From Thelonectria olida (lineage: Eukaryota; Ascomycota; Sordariomycetes; Hypocreales; Nectriaceae): a stretch of 64,000 bases of DNA. Of this stretch, positions 1 through 10,959 are shown in pieces. Both the position numbers and the translations under genes were made by a program. Positions within the stretch are counted from its first letter, which is position 1. The number at the start of each line of letters is the position of its first letter. The stretch is taken from NCBI GenBank assembly GCA_020736575.1, contig JAGPYM010000003.1, forward strand, positions 1,302,001 through 1,366,000. Direction: 5' to 3'. The notes under the pieces are model-generated. The model searched no databases, had not been told where the DNA came from, and saw only the letters and a list, made by a program, of their open reading frames with translations.

Positions 1-1187
1 TTCTACAATCTTCCCAAAACCAACATGCTTCCCCCTCATTGGCCCTTTAACTTATACGTGCTATTCCGCTGCCTTGAAGCCGGAGCTCTGCTTCACTTCG
101 TGTGGAATGCTGGAAACTTCGCCTTTTCTACATTCATGGTTAAAGAACCTCTAAAGAATGGCAACCCCCTGACCTCTGAGTCCAAGGATCCCAACGGCAG
201 CATTCTCAACGGTCTGAAGAGCAAGAAGTTGTCTATCAAGGTACGCCGGTTTTCCATCTGTAAACTGAATTACCACTGACCAATTAATAGTCATTTGCTG
301 TATGGGAGCTTGCCTATATCGCTCAAGACTTCACGGCCCGTCGACAGGCCATATTTGAGGATATTGACCGCAAGGATGGTCCCATGTGGTCACAGGTATA
401 TGCTATCTGCATGGAACTAGTCAAAGCTGTCGAGACACGGATCGATACCTACGGCAAGCCTCCTCCGAAACCCCCTGCCGCACCAGCTGCCCAACCTAAG
501 CAGCGCGTGTCAGCGCCTCTTCGAGAAGACCCTATCTTCAACAGCAGATCTACTTCTCGGTCGATGCGAGGAGAAGTTGAGAAGCGACTAAGTCAGGTTG
601 CTCGTTCCCCTGGCTCCTCGCCTGCTTCTAAGCTTAGCCCGATAGCTAAGAAGACGTTCAAGGAGGCCAAGGACCGTGTTCTGACCAAGGAGCAGCAGGA
701 AATGGTTTCTCCCGAACACTTGAAAAGCCAGTTCGAGCAATGGATCCTTCGCCTCATGGAGGTTGATGTCTTGGCTTCCCTATTCCAACACGACTTCCGA
801 ACGCAGTTTGCGGCCGCCGTACTGGGTACGCCATACGCCGAGCCCACTCTTCTCATCAACGCCATCCATGTCCTGTGTGAACTGTCGGTTCACAGTCTGG
901 CCGAGGATCAATTCGGAAATGTCCACAGAGATGTTCCCAGCATCATCCGAACATTGACATCAGTCATCAATAAACTCGAGGTGTTTAGGTCGTCCTTCCC
1001 CATCCACTGGACAGATATCAAGGGCAAGCGGGAAAGCCCCGAGGTGGATGAGGTGTTGAAAGCGCTGAGGACAGGGTTGGACCAGGTAGTGACCAAGTTT
1101 GAGCCCTACAGCAACGACCTGAGATTGACGTTGGGAGACATTCGACATGCCAAGGAGGCGGCTGCAGCACCTGAGAAGAGTACATAG
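1..1187 (+). CDS. NDC1: Nucleoporin Ndc1 (nuclear envelope protein), 3' part
   Basis: The gene enters from the left edge, so only its C-terminal part is present. Exons are 1..240 and 291..1187. The 50-nt intron has a GTACGC donor and a TAG acceptor, and joins in phase 0 (Lys, then SFAVWELAYIAQDF). The stretch after the junction, with the conserved RRQAIFEDIDR, reads like the cytosolic domain of the Ndc1/Nup family (recognised by eye). A disordered Pro/Ser-rich segment and a helical C-terminal region follow, with TAG at 1187. Ndc1 is a membrane nucleoporin that anchors nuclear pore complexes and, in yeasts, helps insert the spindle pole body into the nuclear envelope. Its transmembrane segments would lie to the left of the window. 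The family call is fairly sure; the 5' exons cannot be seen. Confidence 0.8.
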
Positions 1188-1896
1188 AAGCTGAGATGAT
1201 TCGAGTCGGGGTAAGGCCACTCGGAAGGAGATGAGGGAGTCCCTATGTTGGGGGAAGTGGGCGTGGCAATGACTGTATCATGATACCAGGCAAATGTAAG
1301 ATCATATTGAACGAAAATCTACCATTGGTGGTAGTGGGTGGTTTAGAGGCTCGGAACAATTGCAACAAAAGTTTCCTTTACGGATATAGGTGTGAGATGT
1401 GGAATGTTTATGCGTCATTGTTTTAAGGGAGCGACGATCAATTAACAAAAGTGAACAACTGGTTTAACCAGATGAATTTATGGGCATGTCTATCAATTAG
1501 AACGACAATACTGTGTGAAGGCACTGTGCAAAAACTACTCCGCACTTTCGGACCCGGTTGGTCCGGGCTGGTGCCTTTCAATTTAGCATTGCCCAAAATG
1601 GCAGCCATGTCCCAACCTCCTTCGTCCTCTGGAATGGCACGTTGAAGGAGTCTCTCCCATGTCCCGCAGGTCAAGATGCGCCAGCCTCCAGGATAAACCA
1701 GCCCCGACTCAAGGCCATACAATCCCATGGATCCTCGCCCGCCTTAGCCATGCGTTCTTTTGCATCTCTATTCGTGCTTCTCATTGACTGCCTTCTCGTC
1801 AGACACTCACACTTACGAATACGCTTCTCCCCCCGTCCTCGATTGTCCTGATAGCGAGCATTTCCTCATTCCGGGGCCACGAGGTCGACCTTCGCC
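1188..1896. other. Intergenic, Ndc1 3' end to Dlt1 promoter
   Basis: No convincing gene. It holds the 3' end of the Ndc1 gene and the upstream region of the next gene. From about 1750 to 1890 the plus strand is C/T-rich, as is common before fungal start codons. Confidence 0.6.
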
Positions 1897-3201
1897 ATGG
1901 CGTCACCCGTGTCTCACCGGCGCCTCGTCTTTTCTATCGTCTACCGCTCTCTTTACTTACTTCTCTGTGTCATTCTGCTCGGCCTCCTCGTTGCGACTCC
2001 CGCCGATGCCATCCAACGCTCCCTCCATAACCACCAGAAATACAATGTCTGGATCATCGCCGCCATTTACACCGCCACCATCCTCGTCGTCGCATTCGTC
2101 TTCTTTACCCGCCTGTACATCAATAAGACTGATTTGGAAAACATTCCCAAGGGCTGGGTGCCCATCGAAAAAGGCGATGTGCGCTCCGCTGTCTACAAGA
2201 TGATCCACGCTGGCCTCGGTCGGAGCGCCAGCATTGCCTACTCGTCTCGACCGAGGCTCGAAGCCGACGAAAGGGCGGACCCCGACGAGCAGGTACGCTC
2301 GCCATCTGTTTTGAGCGTGAGCGAGTCTGGTATAACGGCCGAGGACGTCGCTGTGAACCTCCCTCGTCGACCAGCGGTGTGGGGTGAAATCGAACATAAT
2401 GGCTGGGCATCCCCAACATCACCAGATCTACCCAATCTGCAATATACCACCGTCCTCTCTGAGCTGCCGAACCTGATCGAGGGCAAAGCTCTGACTTTGG
2501 CCCCTCCCGATCCGACATCACAAACCGACCCGCCCATCCTCGACGCCGATGCTGTAGCTCTTCTACAACGCACTGCCAATATGAGTCTTCGTGACTACAT
2601 TGTTCACCTCGCAAGCTTAGGAGTGCTAGAAATGGATGCCACAACAACCAAGTTTCTGTCACATTATGAGTATGCGCGATTCTCAACCCGGCCCATCTCC
2701 AACGCTCGGTTTAAAGAGCTGATGCACATGTTCGCCGAAATTCTGCGAGCTATGGAGCCCTTTGATCCGGACCTTTTGGATGGTGAACAAGAGGAGGAAG
2801 ATGAGGACACAACGTCTCCACCAAGTAACGCCGACTATGACGAGAACCCAGAAACCAACCCTGGAACGCCCCGGAGCGACATGTCTCCTACCGACACTGG
2901 AAGCTTTAGAGGCTCAAATCGGGTGGCCAGGCGTCAAGCATCAACCACTACGTGGAACCTATATGCTACAGCACCCAATAGCTTGCGAAGCGGGAAATCA
3001 GGTGCCATATCACATAAACTCAGCGTTGACAGTCTTGCGCGGAGTGTTAGGCGACATTATCCCACGAGTCAGCCATCCACATCCAGCCTGAGGTCAAAAG
3101 CCTCGGGCAGTTCAGGGTCCGTCATCCGATTGGCGACACGCCACGACTCGACAGACCTACCGTATATCCTTAGCCTCAGAGACACGGCTGGAAGTATATA
3201 A
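1897..3201 (+). CDS. DLT1: Dlt1-like membrane protein (defect at low temperature)
   Basis: A single-exon gene of 434 codons. The ATG sits in a good context (TTCGCCATGG). Two hydrophobic segments lie near the N-terminus, at about residues 12-33 and 51-71, separated by a short loop with the TPADAI motif. They are followed by the family's signature stretch around KGWVPIEKGDV and GLGRSASIAYSSRP. The rest is hydrophilic and low in complexity, with acidic runs near residues 290-310 and a basic, serine-rich tail. This matches the fungal Dlt1 family, named after a budding-yeast gene needed for growth in the cold. The molecular function is not known. The two membrane segments and long soluble tail suggest an endomembrane or plasma-membrane protein (inference). 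Confidence 0.85.
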   Translation: MASPVSHRRLVFSIVYRSLYLLLCVILLGLLVATPADAIQRSLHNHQKYNVWIIAAIYTATILVVAFVFFTRLYINKTDLENIPKGWVPIEKGDVRSAVYKMIHAGLGRSASIAYSSRPRLEADERADPDEQVRSPSVLSVSESGITAEDVAVNLPRRPAVWGEIEHNGWASPTSPDLPNLQYTTVLSELPNLIEGKALTLAPPDPTSQTDPPILDADAVALLQRTANMSLRDYIVHLASLGVLEMDATTTKFLSHYEYARFSTRPISNARFKELMHMFAEILRAMEPFDPDLLDGEQEEEDEDTTSPPSNADYDENPETNPGTPRSDMSPTDTGSFRGSNRVARRQASTTTWNLYATAPNSLRSGKSGAISHKLSVDSLARSVRRHYPTSQPSTSSLRSKASGSSGSVIRLATRHDSTDLPYILSLRDTAGSI

Positions 3202-3783
3202 CTATGAATTTACGGAGGAGAAGCGAAAAGCAAAAAGCGAACAAGGTCATTATTAAACAAAACCACCGGAGTGGGGAGACTATAGCATCATGTAACGACT
3301 TATGACGACGACCACAAACCAGCATTACCACTCCAAGACGGTGTTATGAAGATTCCTTGGGTAGATTTCTATTTAATGTTAATGTTAATGAACATACTTT
3401 TATATTCATCTCTGCGCTGATCACCATATGCAAATCATCCGACTCGAATGCAACGCATGATGGTCGCATGAGCATGAGGAGCCAACGACCCGCTAAATCC
3501 TCGGGTCGAGTCCCCTTACCCATGTCTCACGATAAGATAGCAATCTTCCTAGAGCTTGCATGTGAAATTCTTCCGACCAAACAAAACAAATCTCACCACC
3601 AAATTTGGCATCACCAGCTTTAGCTCTTCAATTCTACATGACGCGCCCGTTTCAACGGATCTCTCCGCCTATGCACAGATCTTAATACCCCAAAGAATCA
3701 CTGTGCCACAATTGGTTCAAAGCAACACCAATCAATCAACAAAACCCTTCCAAAAAGAAAGACAAACGTAAAAGGAAACAAAG
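3202..3783. other. Intergenic
   Basis: No gene seen. A/T-richer than the neighbouring coding regions; it should contain the Dlt1 3' UTR and the promoter of the lysine-rich protein gene. Confidence 0.55.
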
Positions 3784-4425
3784 ATGCCGCCCGACAAAGC
3801 GCCACCCCTCCCGCTCGCCGCCAACCGCGCTGCCCTCTCCAACCGAATCTCCATGCTCCTCGCCTCCCAATCCTCCGTTCTCAAAACCATGAATGCCACG
3901 CGCTCTCCCGCCGCGGAGAGCCAACGACACAAACGACGAGCAGCACCGCCGGACGACGATGGCGACCTGCTCCGAGCATTGCAACCGAACGAGGGTGTGG
4001 GATACGTCCCCGAAACGAAAGATGCGGCGAAGCCGAGGAACGCTCGCGAGGAGAGGATACTGCGTGGGAAGAATAGGAAATTCCAGGATGGGAAGAATGG
4101 GAGGAGGAAAGACGAGAGTGAGAGCGAAGATGAAGTAGGACGGAGTGCCCTAGGAAAGAGGAAGAGGCCCAGAAGGGAGGTAGTGGCAGAGGCAGAGGAG
4201 AAAGAGGAGAAGACAGAGGACAATGCCGATGGGGAGAAGGCTGATGCCAATATGGGCGAGGGCGCAAACGACGAGGTTGAGAAAGAAAATGATACCCCGG
4301 TAGGGAAGGGGTTGGAAGAAGAGCGCGAGGCTCAAAACAACAATGAAGGCGACGAGGACGCGAAGAAAAAGCGCAAGAAGAACAAGAAGAAAAAGAAGAA
4401 GCAAAAGGCTGCGGATGCACAGTAG
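3784..4425 (+). CDS. Small lysine-rich protein, DUF3245-like
   Basis: A single-exon gene of 213 codons, starting at ATG after a purine-rich leader (ACAAAGATG). The N-terminal quarter is ordered and looks conserved: NRAALSNRISMLLASQ, then NEGVGYVPE near residue 75. The rest is highly charged, with an RKGKNRKFQDGK-like basic patch, several Glu/Asp-rich runs and a C-terminal run rich in Lys. These features resemble the fungal family DUF3245, recalled from memory and not confirmed by a search. The function is unknown. The Lys/Arg blocks look like nuclear or nucleolar localisation signals (inference). It is convergent with sfl1. Gene reality is likely; the family name is moderate. Confidence 0.7.
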   Translation: MPPDKAPPLPLAANRAALSNRISMLLASQSSVLKTMNATRSPAAESQRHKRRAAPPDDDGDLLRALQPNEGVGYVPETKDAAKPRNAREERILRGKNRKFQDGKNGRRKDESESEDEVGRSALGKRKRPRREVVAEAEEKEEKTEDNADGEKADANMGEGANDEVEKENDTPVGKGLEEEREAQNNNEGDEDAKKKRKKNKKKKKKQKAADAQ

Positions 4426-5117
4426 TAGCATTGTCTGGGTAGGTACTTCACATCTATGCCATCAGTCACGAAGCGACAAGGAGAGCAAGCAAGATCGCCA
4501 GTCAAAACGACTACATGAGCCTATGATTTACCCCACGAATAACGAGGCAATGCATTTTCATCACTCTCGGGCCATATCCTAGAGCCCAACCTCCAAATAA
4601 GTACACATCATCATCATGGATCTCAACGTCAACTAGATCCAGCTCTTGATCCAGTCATTCCGCAGCGCCGCCGCCCCCTGGTACTCACGAGTCGGTAAAG
4701 ACAAGACAATCCATAGGCATACAGATATTCCGCGCCCAGCAACGAGCCCTCGAGGGTTGATGGCTCAAGAGTCCAGAAAAATAGAAAAAAAGAAAAGCCC
4801 TGGAAGCGCGGCGATGTCTCCTGGGCGATAAACAAAATAAGCCTTCCCAACCAAAAAGTCTAGCCGTTCAAATGCCGTACTCCAAAATCGCCATGCCGTA
4901 GCACGTGGCGAGTAACTTTTCAATGCGTTAATATTATCGCATATCCCAAGAATACCCCCGTATCCAGAAAGAAGTCCCCCTAATTAATGAACATGAGTAG
5001 TCAATTACCTGCGTGACCTGGACTCTAAGAAGAAAGTCCTTCGTGGGTTCACTGTCCGGCATATATCCTGTCATCGTAGCACCCTAGGGGGTAGGCTGAT
5101 GATTCTCGGGCCAATTC
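4426..5117. other. Convergent 3' region
   Basis: Lies between two converging genes, the lysine-rich protein gene (+) and sfl1 (-). It holds both 3' UTRs. No gene, RNA or repeat of note was seen. Confidence 0.55.
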
Positions 5118-7163
5118 TCATTGTACCCGTTGTCGCTTCCGATCGTCTTCTCCCCTTAGGTCTTCGTCCTCATCTGGTCGCTCAGCAGTATCGCTCGGGT
5201 TCAAAATATGTGCCATGCTTCCTCTCCTGGTTGGCGGCGCCGAGTGATCCTTGATAGCTAGGTTCTTGTTATCGCGAGCAGCTGCCGAGTTCCAGGACCA
5301 GCTTCCAAAAGCATCTGAAGCGCCGCCACCGCCATTTGCGAATGGAGGTGGTGGGGGTGTTGTCGGTCGCGAGCGGGGATGAGCATGGGAGGCAGTTGAT
5401 AATGAGTAAGTAGAGAATGAGTCTCGAATACGTTGATCCTCAGGTGCGACACGACTCGGGGACGGAGGCCATTGTGTACCAGGTGTGGCAGGCGGGTTGG
5501 TGGAAAATGGAGAAGGTCCTGCTGGCTGCCACCCGTGAGCTCTGATGTCGGCGGCTGTGTGTCGTCGAGCTAAATTCCCTGGAAGAGGCTCCACGTTGGA
5601 GAGGGGATGAGGGACCACTGGTGGCGGAGGCGGAGGTGCGGTACGTAGAGGCGACGACTGAGTGGTACTGCTGCCGCTGATTGACCCGTATGGTCGTCGA
5701 GTGCTGACCGAGAGATTTGACGGGACTGGAGGGCGATAAAAGTTTTGGCCCCGGGCTTGGGGAACAGTCAAGTTCGCGCCCCTTCGCTGATCGTCTTGCG
5801 CAAGCTGTCGTGGAGATACAGGGGCGTTGTCAACGCCAGCAAAGTATTGTTGTCGGCTAATATAAGGAGGCTCTGGCGGTTCATCGAGGGTTCGAATCAT
5901 TTCGGCTTGTCTCTGCATTTCATTTTGCAACGTAATTACTACGGGGCGTTAGCAAGGGCATGGTTCAGTCGGCGCTTTGAGCACAAACCATCACGAGAAA
6001 CGGTGCTGTCCGCAGGAACCAAGGATAAAACGGCCCTAGAAAGGTCCTGGTTGAACTGAAGCAGCCGACCCATGCTTTCCAGTACTGCTTGGCTCTTCAC
6101 ATGCATGTACTGGGCCGCTTCTTCACTTCGCTGCAGGCGAGCACTCAAGTCGTAAATGGTGTTCTCAAAGTGGGCTAATCGTGAGTCGCCGCTGTCTGGG
6201 GGGAGAGGGATAGGTTCCGCGGGTGTCCCAGGTTGCGATGTTGCGACTTTGGTGTAGTTGCTTTCACGATGAACGAGAGCGTGCCGGCTAGCTCGACGTT
6301 TAATTTCTCGCAGGCCGACGAGATCACCACGCTTGAAGTTACCATTGCCGTGCTTAAACTCCCAGAGAGTTGTGTCAGGATTTCCTGTATGGAAGACGTC
6401 GCGTTCTGAGGGTTGGTTAGCGACTGTATTCTATGTTCTAGTCGCTATATGGAAGACACTGACCTTTGTGAAATCCGTACATGTTAAGCTGTCTCACAAA
6501 AGATGAGATGTTGGTGTGCTTGAAATACTGCCTATAGCATGGTCAGTGATACGCGCAGGAGGCCATCGGGGAATCGTAGATAGACGTACGACAAAACCTT
6601 GGAGAAATCGGCCGACGGCGACATGATGAAGCTCTCAGCACTCGCCGACCATGAAATCAAGTGTTGAATATTCTGATCTTCTAGCATACTTTAAGAAGTT
6701 TAGCCATCAATTTGAAGACCGGCAGAAAGGAAGTATCTCACTTGTAAAGCTTATGAATGAAGGCTGTTTGTACGATTTTGGGCTGGTGAACCGCCGCTGC
6801 AGCTGCAGGAGGAGGTGCAGGCATATTTGCCGAGAGGCTGGCAGAGTGGTTTCCGGTGGGCGTAGAGATGTTATTTGGGCTATTGCTGGTCGTGTTGTTG
6901 GAGACTGACGGGTGGCCAGCTGGAGCAGACCGGGGGGTGTCATTGGACTTGCTGTTGCCATCGGAATCGGAGTTCTGGTTCGTGGAGGATGGAGCCGGGG
7001 AGGTAATCTCCATGGGATCACCAGGCGCTGGAGGTGACATCTTGATGGTCGGTGTGGGAATCGGGATGACGCGAGCGCCCATTGACTGGTGGTGGGCCGA
7101 GGGTGAAGTCGAATTCAATGGCGGAAGAGTCTCAGTCCTGACGGCCATGTGTGCTGTTGCCAT
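5118..7163 (-). CDS. SFL1: HSF-type transcription factor Sfl1
   Basis: Five exons on the minus strand: 7163..6742, 6688..6590, 6531..6464, 6405..5989 and 5938..5118. Introns are 53, 58, 58 and 50 nt. All phases fit, giving 608 codons. The start was chosen at 7163 because of its strong context (GACCACCATGG); an in-frame upstream start at 7304 is possible. The N-terminus is Ser/Thr/Pro-rich. The HSF DNA-binding domain spans about residues 130-240 and is split by three introns: [52 protein letters not shown] and [13 protein letters not shown] coiled-coil-like region follows near residues 265-320, then a disordered Pro/Ser-rich tail ending in charged residues. The [25 protein letters not shown] block is typical of Sfl1 rather than Hsf1. 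Sfl1 is a nuclear repressor/activator of adhesion, morphology and stress genes in fungi (family knowledge). Confidence 0.9.
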
Positions 7164-7464
7164 GGTGGTCAGTTGGGGCCAAGGCAAGACGGTAAGTGTC
7201 GACGGAATTGTGGTAGGTTCAAAGAACGGAGACGTGAGGAACGGGGGATGGGACGGAGAGTATGGACGGAGCAAGAGGATGCAACGGTGGGGCCGAAGGC
7301 GCAAGTTTGCGGTAGCTAATGCGCAAGAGCGATGGTCAGGTGAAAGCGAAGAGGATGGCGATTTAGGGCAGAGGGTCGGATGTGGTGGTTGCGACGAGGT
7401 TGCTCATGCGGCAAAAGGAGTTGGCGATGCGACAAGTTGGAGCGTGTGAGGACTCGGAATGTGA

Positions 7465-7497
7465 ATGCGGATGCGGATGCGGATGCGGATGCGGATG
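7465..7497. repeat. Hexanucleotide microsatellite (ATGCGG)5
   Basis: Five perfect ATGCGG units plus ATG, about 300 bp upstream of the sfl1 start and so probably in its 5' leader or promoter. On the sfl1 strand it reads as CCGCAT repeats. Confidence 0.9.
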
Positions 7498-9823
7498 TAG
7501 GTGTGGAGGCGATGTCGGGTGTGTTGCAATTCAGAGTACAGGACCTACCTCGTTTCCCAGAATGAGGATGAAGTCGCCGAAGGGGACAGTTGCGCAGACA
7601 GACAATTGCCTATGCGCGACGCAGGTAGAGACGCGAAAGGATCGACGAAGATAAGATGGAGCCGTCAAATGGAGGTAGCGGGCGGCGTAGTGAGTATATA
7701 GGTCCAGGCGGGTGATGGGATAGGTGGGCACCCTGGCTCGGGTGGTTCTGCGATCAGCCTCGCATAGGGGGGGCTCAGTCAGAACTCGAGCTTCTAGAAG
7801 TTGGCCTTGTTGCAAAACGGTCGCAGTCGCAGGCGTTAGCGGCGTATGATGCGGCTGAGAAAGACAAGAGTGCGACAGGCGGTAGCGAGATGAAGCAGGA
7901 CAAGACGAGACGGGCTTGACAGCGTCAGCGACAGGGTCGATCTTGGCCGATGGCGATATCGCAAAAAAGTAAAGTGATGTGCGGCGAAAGCAAGCGAGGC
8001 GAAAATCGGAGGGCGATTTGATTCTTGACAGAAGCGGAAGCTCAGAAGCGGGAACGGGCGGGGATGAAGGAACCTGGAAATCGACGGGAGCAAGCAGGAA
8101 GCTGGGCGAGCAGGTGGGTGCCAACAGGTGGCGCCAGAGTAAGTACGTAGAGGTGAATGGCGTCAGGGTGTGTGTTTGGAGCTGCAGAGCGAGCAAGAGA
8201 CACACAAATGAAGGGGATTGCAATCAGAGACAATATCCCAAAAGTGAGTCCACCTGAGGAGAGACACCCTACAAGTTCGAGGTACCAGAGACTGGTCTGG
8301 GCTCGACTCGAATCGAGGTACCTGTGGTAATACAGGAGCTGATGCAGTCGAGGTGCAGGGCACTGCAGCGTTGTGCAGTGTGCAGTATTCCTAGGGAAGC
8401 AGGGCGAAGGGAAAGAATTCAAGTGTGCGCTGGGGTGTGTAGGCGTCTTTCTCTGATCTGATCCGATCTGATCAAAGGTGGAGGTGGTTATGTTATGTTA
8501 CGAAGGAGAGAAGGGAGAGAACGGCTCAACGCTGAACCGAATGCTGAGATATGGGGATGGAGGCGAGGATGGGGAAAATAAACTGGGGAAATTTTGCAGC
8601 AGGGCAGGGTCGGTATCCGTACTTTATTCAGGGTAGAGAAAGGAAAGAGCCAACGGGGATTGGAAGAAATGGAAGAGTGAAGGAAGGGGAAGGAACAGAA
8701 GCAAAAGAAGAAATGTCGTTGGTCAGGTCGGCACGAGGAAGGAGGGGATGTTTTAGAGCTACTCCCTGCCGTGCTTCGTCCTTGCGGTAGGTTTATTAGT
8801 GGAGGTGCCTCAAAACACCTTCACAGACAGAACTTCCTAACAAATGCACTACATTACTCGGTTTACTTTACCACCAACCACCACGATGACGCCTGCTGCG
8901 AAACCTCCTGTGCGCCGCGAGAGAAGAGCACAGTAGGTACCAAGTCGGAAGTATAGAGACAGCCACCCTCAGCGGACACCTCATGCTGGAGACCGCCGAA
9001 GCCCAACGCTTGGGACCAGAAAGGGCGGACGGCGCACGAGGCACACGAGGCCCGTCGCCCGGGGATGGATCATGGGGACGGAGGCGGGCACCGGCACCGG
9101 GCGCGATATCGAACTTCTCTCGTTCCCACTCACACTCAGGCTCACCCTCACACCCGCGCCAGAAGAGCCCACGCCCACCTGCATCGGTACACAACCAGAA
9201 CCTTGCACCCACGCCCGCCATTTGGCACGCAGCCCAATTGAACCGAGTACAGGCGATTCCAGTACCCGACAAATGGAACCTTCTGCAAGCCCCCAAGTCC
9301 CATCTTGCTGCAAGTCACCGTCTTCTAGACGTGACTGGCTGTTCTCGGTGGGGACGGCACTGGACCTAAGCTACGGGAACATGACCCGTGTGGGTTGGCA
9401 CACGAGACATTTGAAGACGAGGCTCCGAGCACGATGGGCATAACTCGGGCTTTCTTCTCTGCTAACTCGGTAGTTCCTCGACGTTCGAAACAAACGTTGG
9501 CATTAAGTTATTGGCAAAATTTCAGGGTCCCCTTTCCGTTGCATGTGCCTCAAAACTCTGCTTGCTTAACTGAATCCTCGATAGGTACCTACGACTTAGT
9601 TGCTTGCATACCGTACTCTGGGCAATATGAGGGAAGTGTTTCTCTCGCCAGATGCGTCTTGAGGAACAGAATACGAACGCCCTTCGAGCATTGGACGCCA
9701 CCCCTGACATTCTCGTTTACTGATTTGGGTTTCTCTGCATTTCAAATTTTCACGAGCACGGCCCAGAGACGAAGGCACTTTCATCAGAGGAATCCTCCCC
9801 TGGTCGGAGCTGATACTGGACGT

Positions 9824-9839
9824 TACTTCGTACGAAGTA
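9824..9839. repeat. Perfect palindrome TACTTCGTACGAAGTA
   Basis: A 16-bp perfect palindrome in gene-poor DNA. Its half, TACTTCGTA/TACGAAGTA, recurs exactly at 10802..10810, 19773..19781, 42076..42084, 58220..58228 and 58451..58459, all outside predicted genes. Confidence 0.85.
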
Positions 9840-10920
9840 CTTCCCACAGTTGACCAAGTGGCGTGTGGCGCCTGGTTCCGTGGATACTCGGGGGAGTGGT
9901 GGTGTTGATGGCTGAGGCTGGGTAAGTATTACTCTCTACACAACGTGTAATTCTCCGCTTCACCAAAGATTCACTCGAGGCCGAGACCGCAAGAGTGGTT
10001 TTTGTCGATATCTTCGGCAATGGATATAGCGATTTGTTGAGGGCATGGCTGGCCTCGGCCGACGGCGTAGGTGGTGAAGAAGAAAAAGGCCGCTGAAGGG
10101 ATCCACTGTGAGAAGAGGAGGGGAAAATGTCCCTGTCCGCCACCCAACCTCCACCACCTCAACCAGCAAAGACAGCGACTCGGGCGGGTCTGGAAGGTTT
10201 CCAAGCGGAGATGACAGATTTCCAGAGAACGTTTTTGCTTCCAAGCTGTCGGCGTTGACGGCGAGGGAAACGCTCAGACAGGGATCCGTCAAGCTGACCA
10301 CCTCGTTGGGAAGATCTCCGAGGAACAAGATGGTGCAGGCCGTAAGCGATGCTGTTGTGAGATACAACGTTGAGTTGACTGTGAGCATCGGCAACACGCA
10401 AGGGAGGCGAAAAAGAACCCCCATGCTCCCAAGACCCTGCAAGGCGAGCTGGGCGTGGTAGCAAGCGTTGAGGAGCGTTTTTCCGCCGGCCAAGCAAGAA
10501 GTTTGTCAAGTTGCCAACACCATCTGCATCTGCCGTGCTGCAAAGTCCTACAGTTGGGCCGCCCTTGCCTCGAGAAATTTTGCCTGGTTCAAGGATAATG
10601 AAGACGACGTGGGATTTGGCCAGGATGTGAAATCGACGGCTTGGATTGGCTTGCAAATGGTGGTGGATGGGCGGATCTGAAATGAAATCGACCTCCACGC
10701 GACTAAACCTCGCCGAGCTAAAATACCCTTGTTCGTTCACCCTTCCCTTCTCCACCCTCCACTCTGGAGGCGCGCCAGAGGTTTGTAAGTGGCTTTGTAT
10801 GTACGAAGTACATTGTTGAAGCAAATGAACAATAGACAAGGAATAAAAGGGGGAGGCCCCGTGTTGCGATGTGATGTGTGATATGTGATGCATCTTGCAC
10901 AGTATGTATCTAATTACTGT

Positions 10921-10959
<39 letters not shown>
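10921..10959. repeat. Trinucleotide microsatellite (ATC)13
   Basis: Thirteen uninterrupted ATC units in non-coding DNA. Likely variable in length between strains. Confidence 0.95.

Noticed and set aside
5258..5452. Antisense and alternate frames inside real genes, such as those over sfl1, ctf4, rix7 and rrp42
   Set aside because: Shadows of GC-rich coding sequence on the other frames; no independent starts, motifs or splice logic.
7163..7304. Longer start for sfl1 at 7304
   Set aside because: The ATG at 7163 has a much better context, and the extra 47 residues look like translated leader. Not excluded.
9960..10424. Minus-strand open frame of 154 codons in the sfl1 upstream region
   Set aside because: Codon choice is only mildly gene-like, there is no motif, and dense overlapping frames exist on the other strand.
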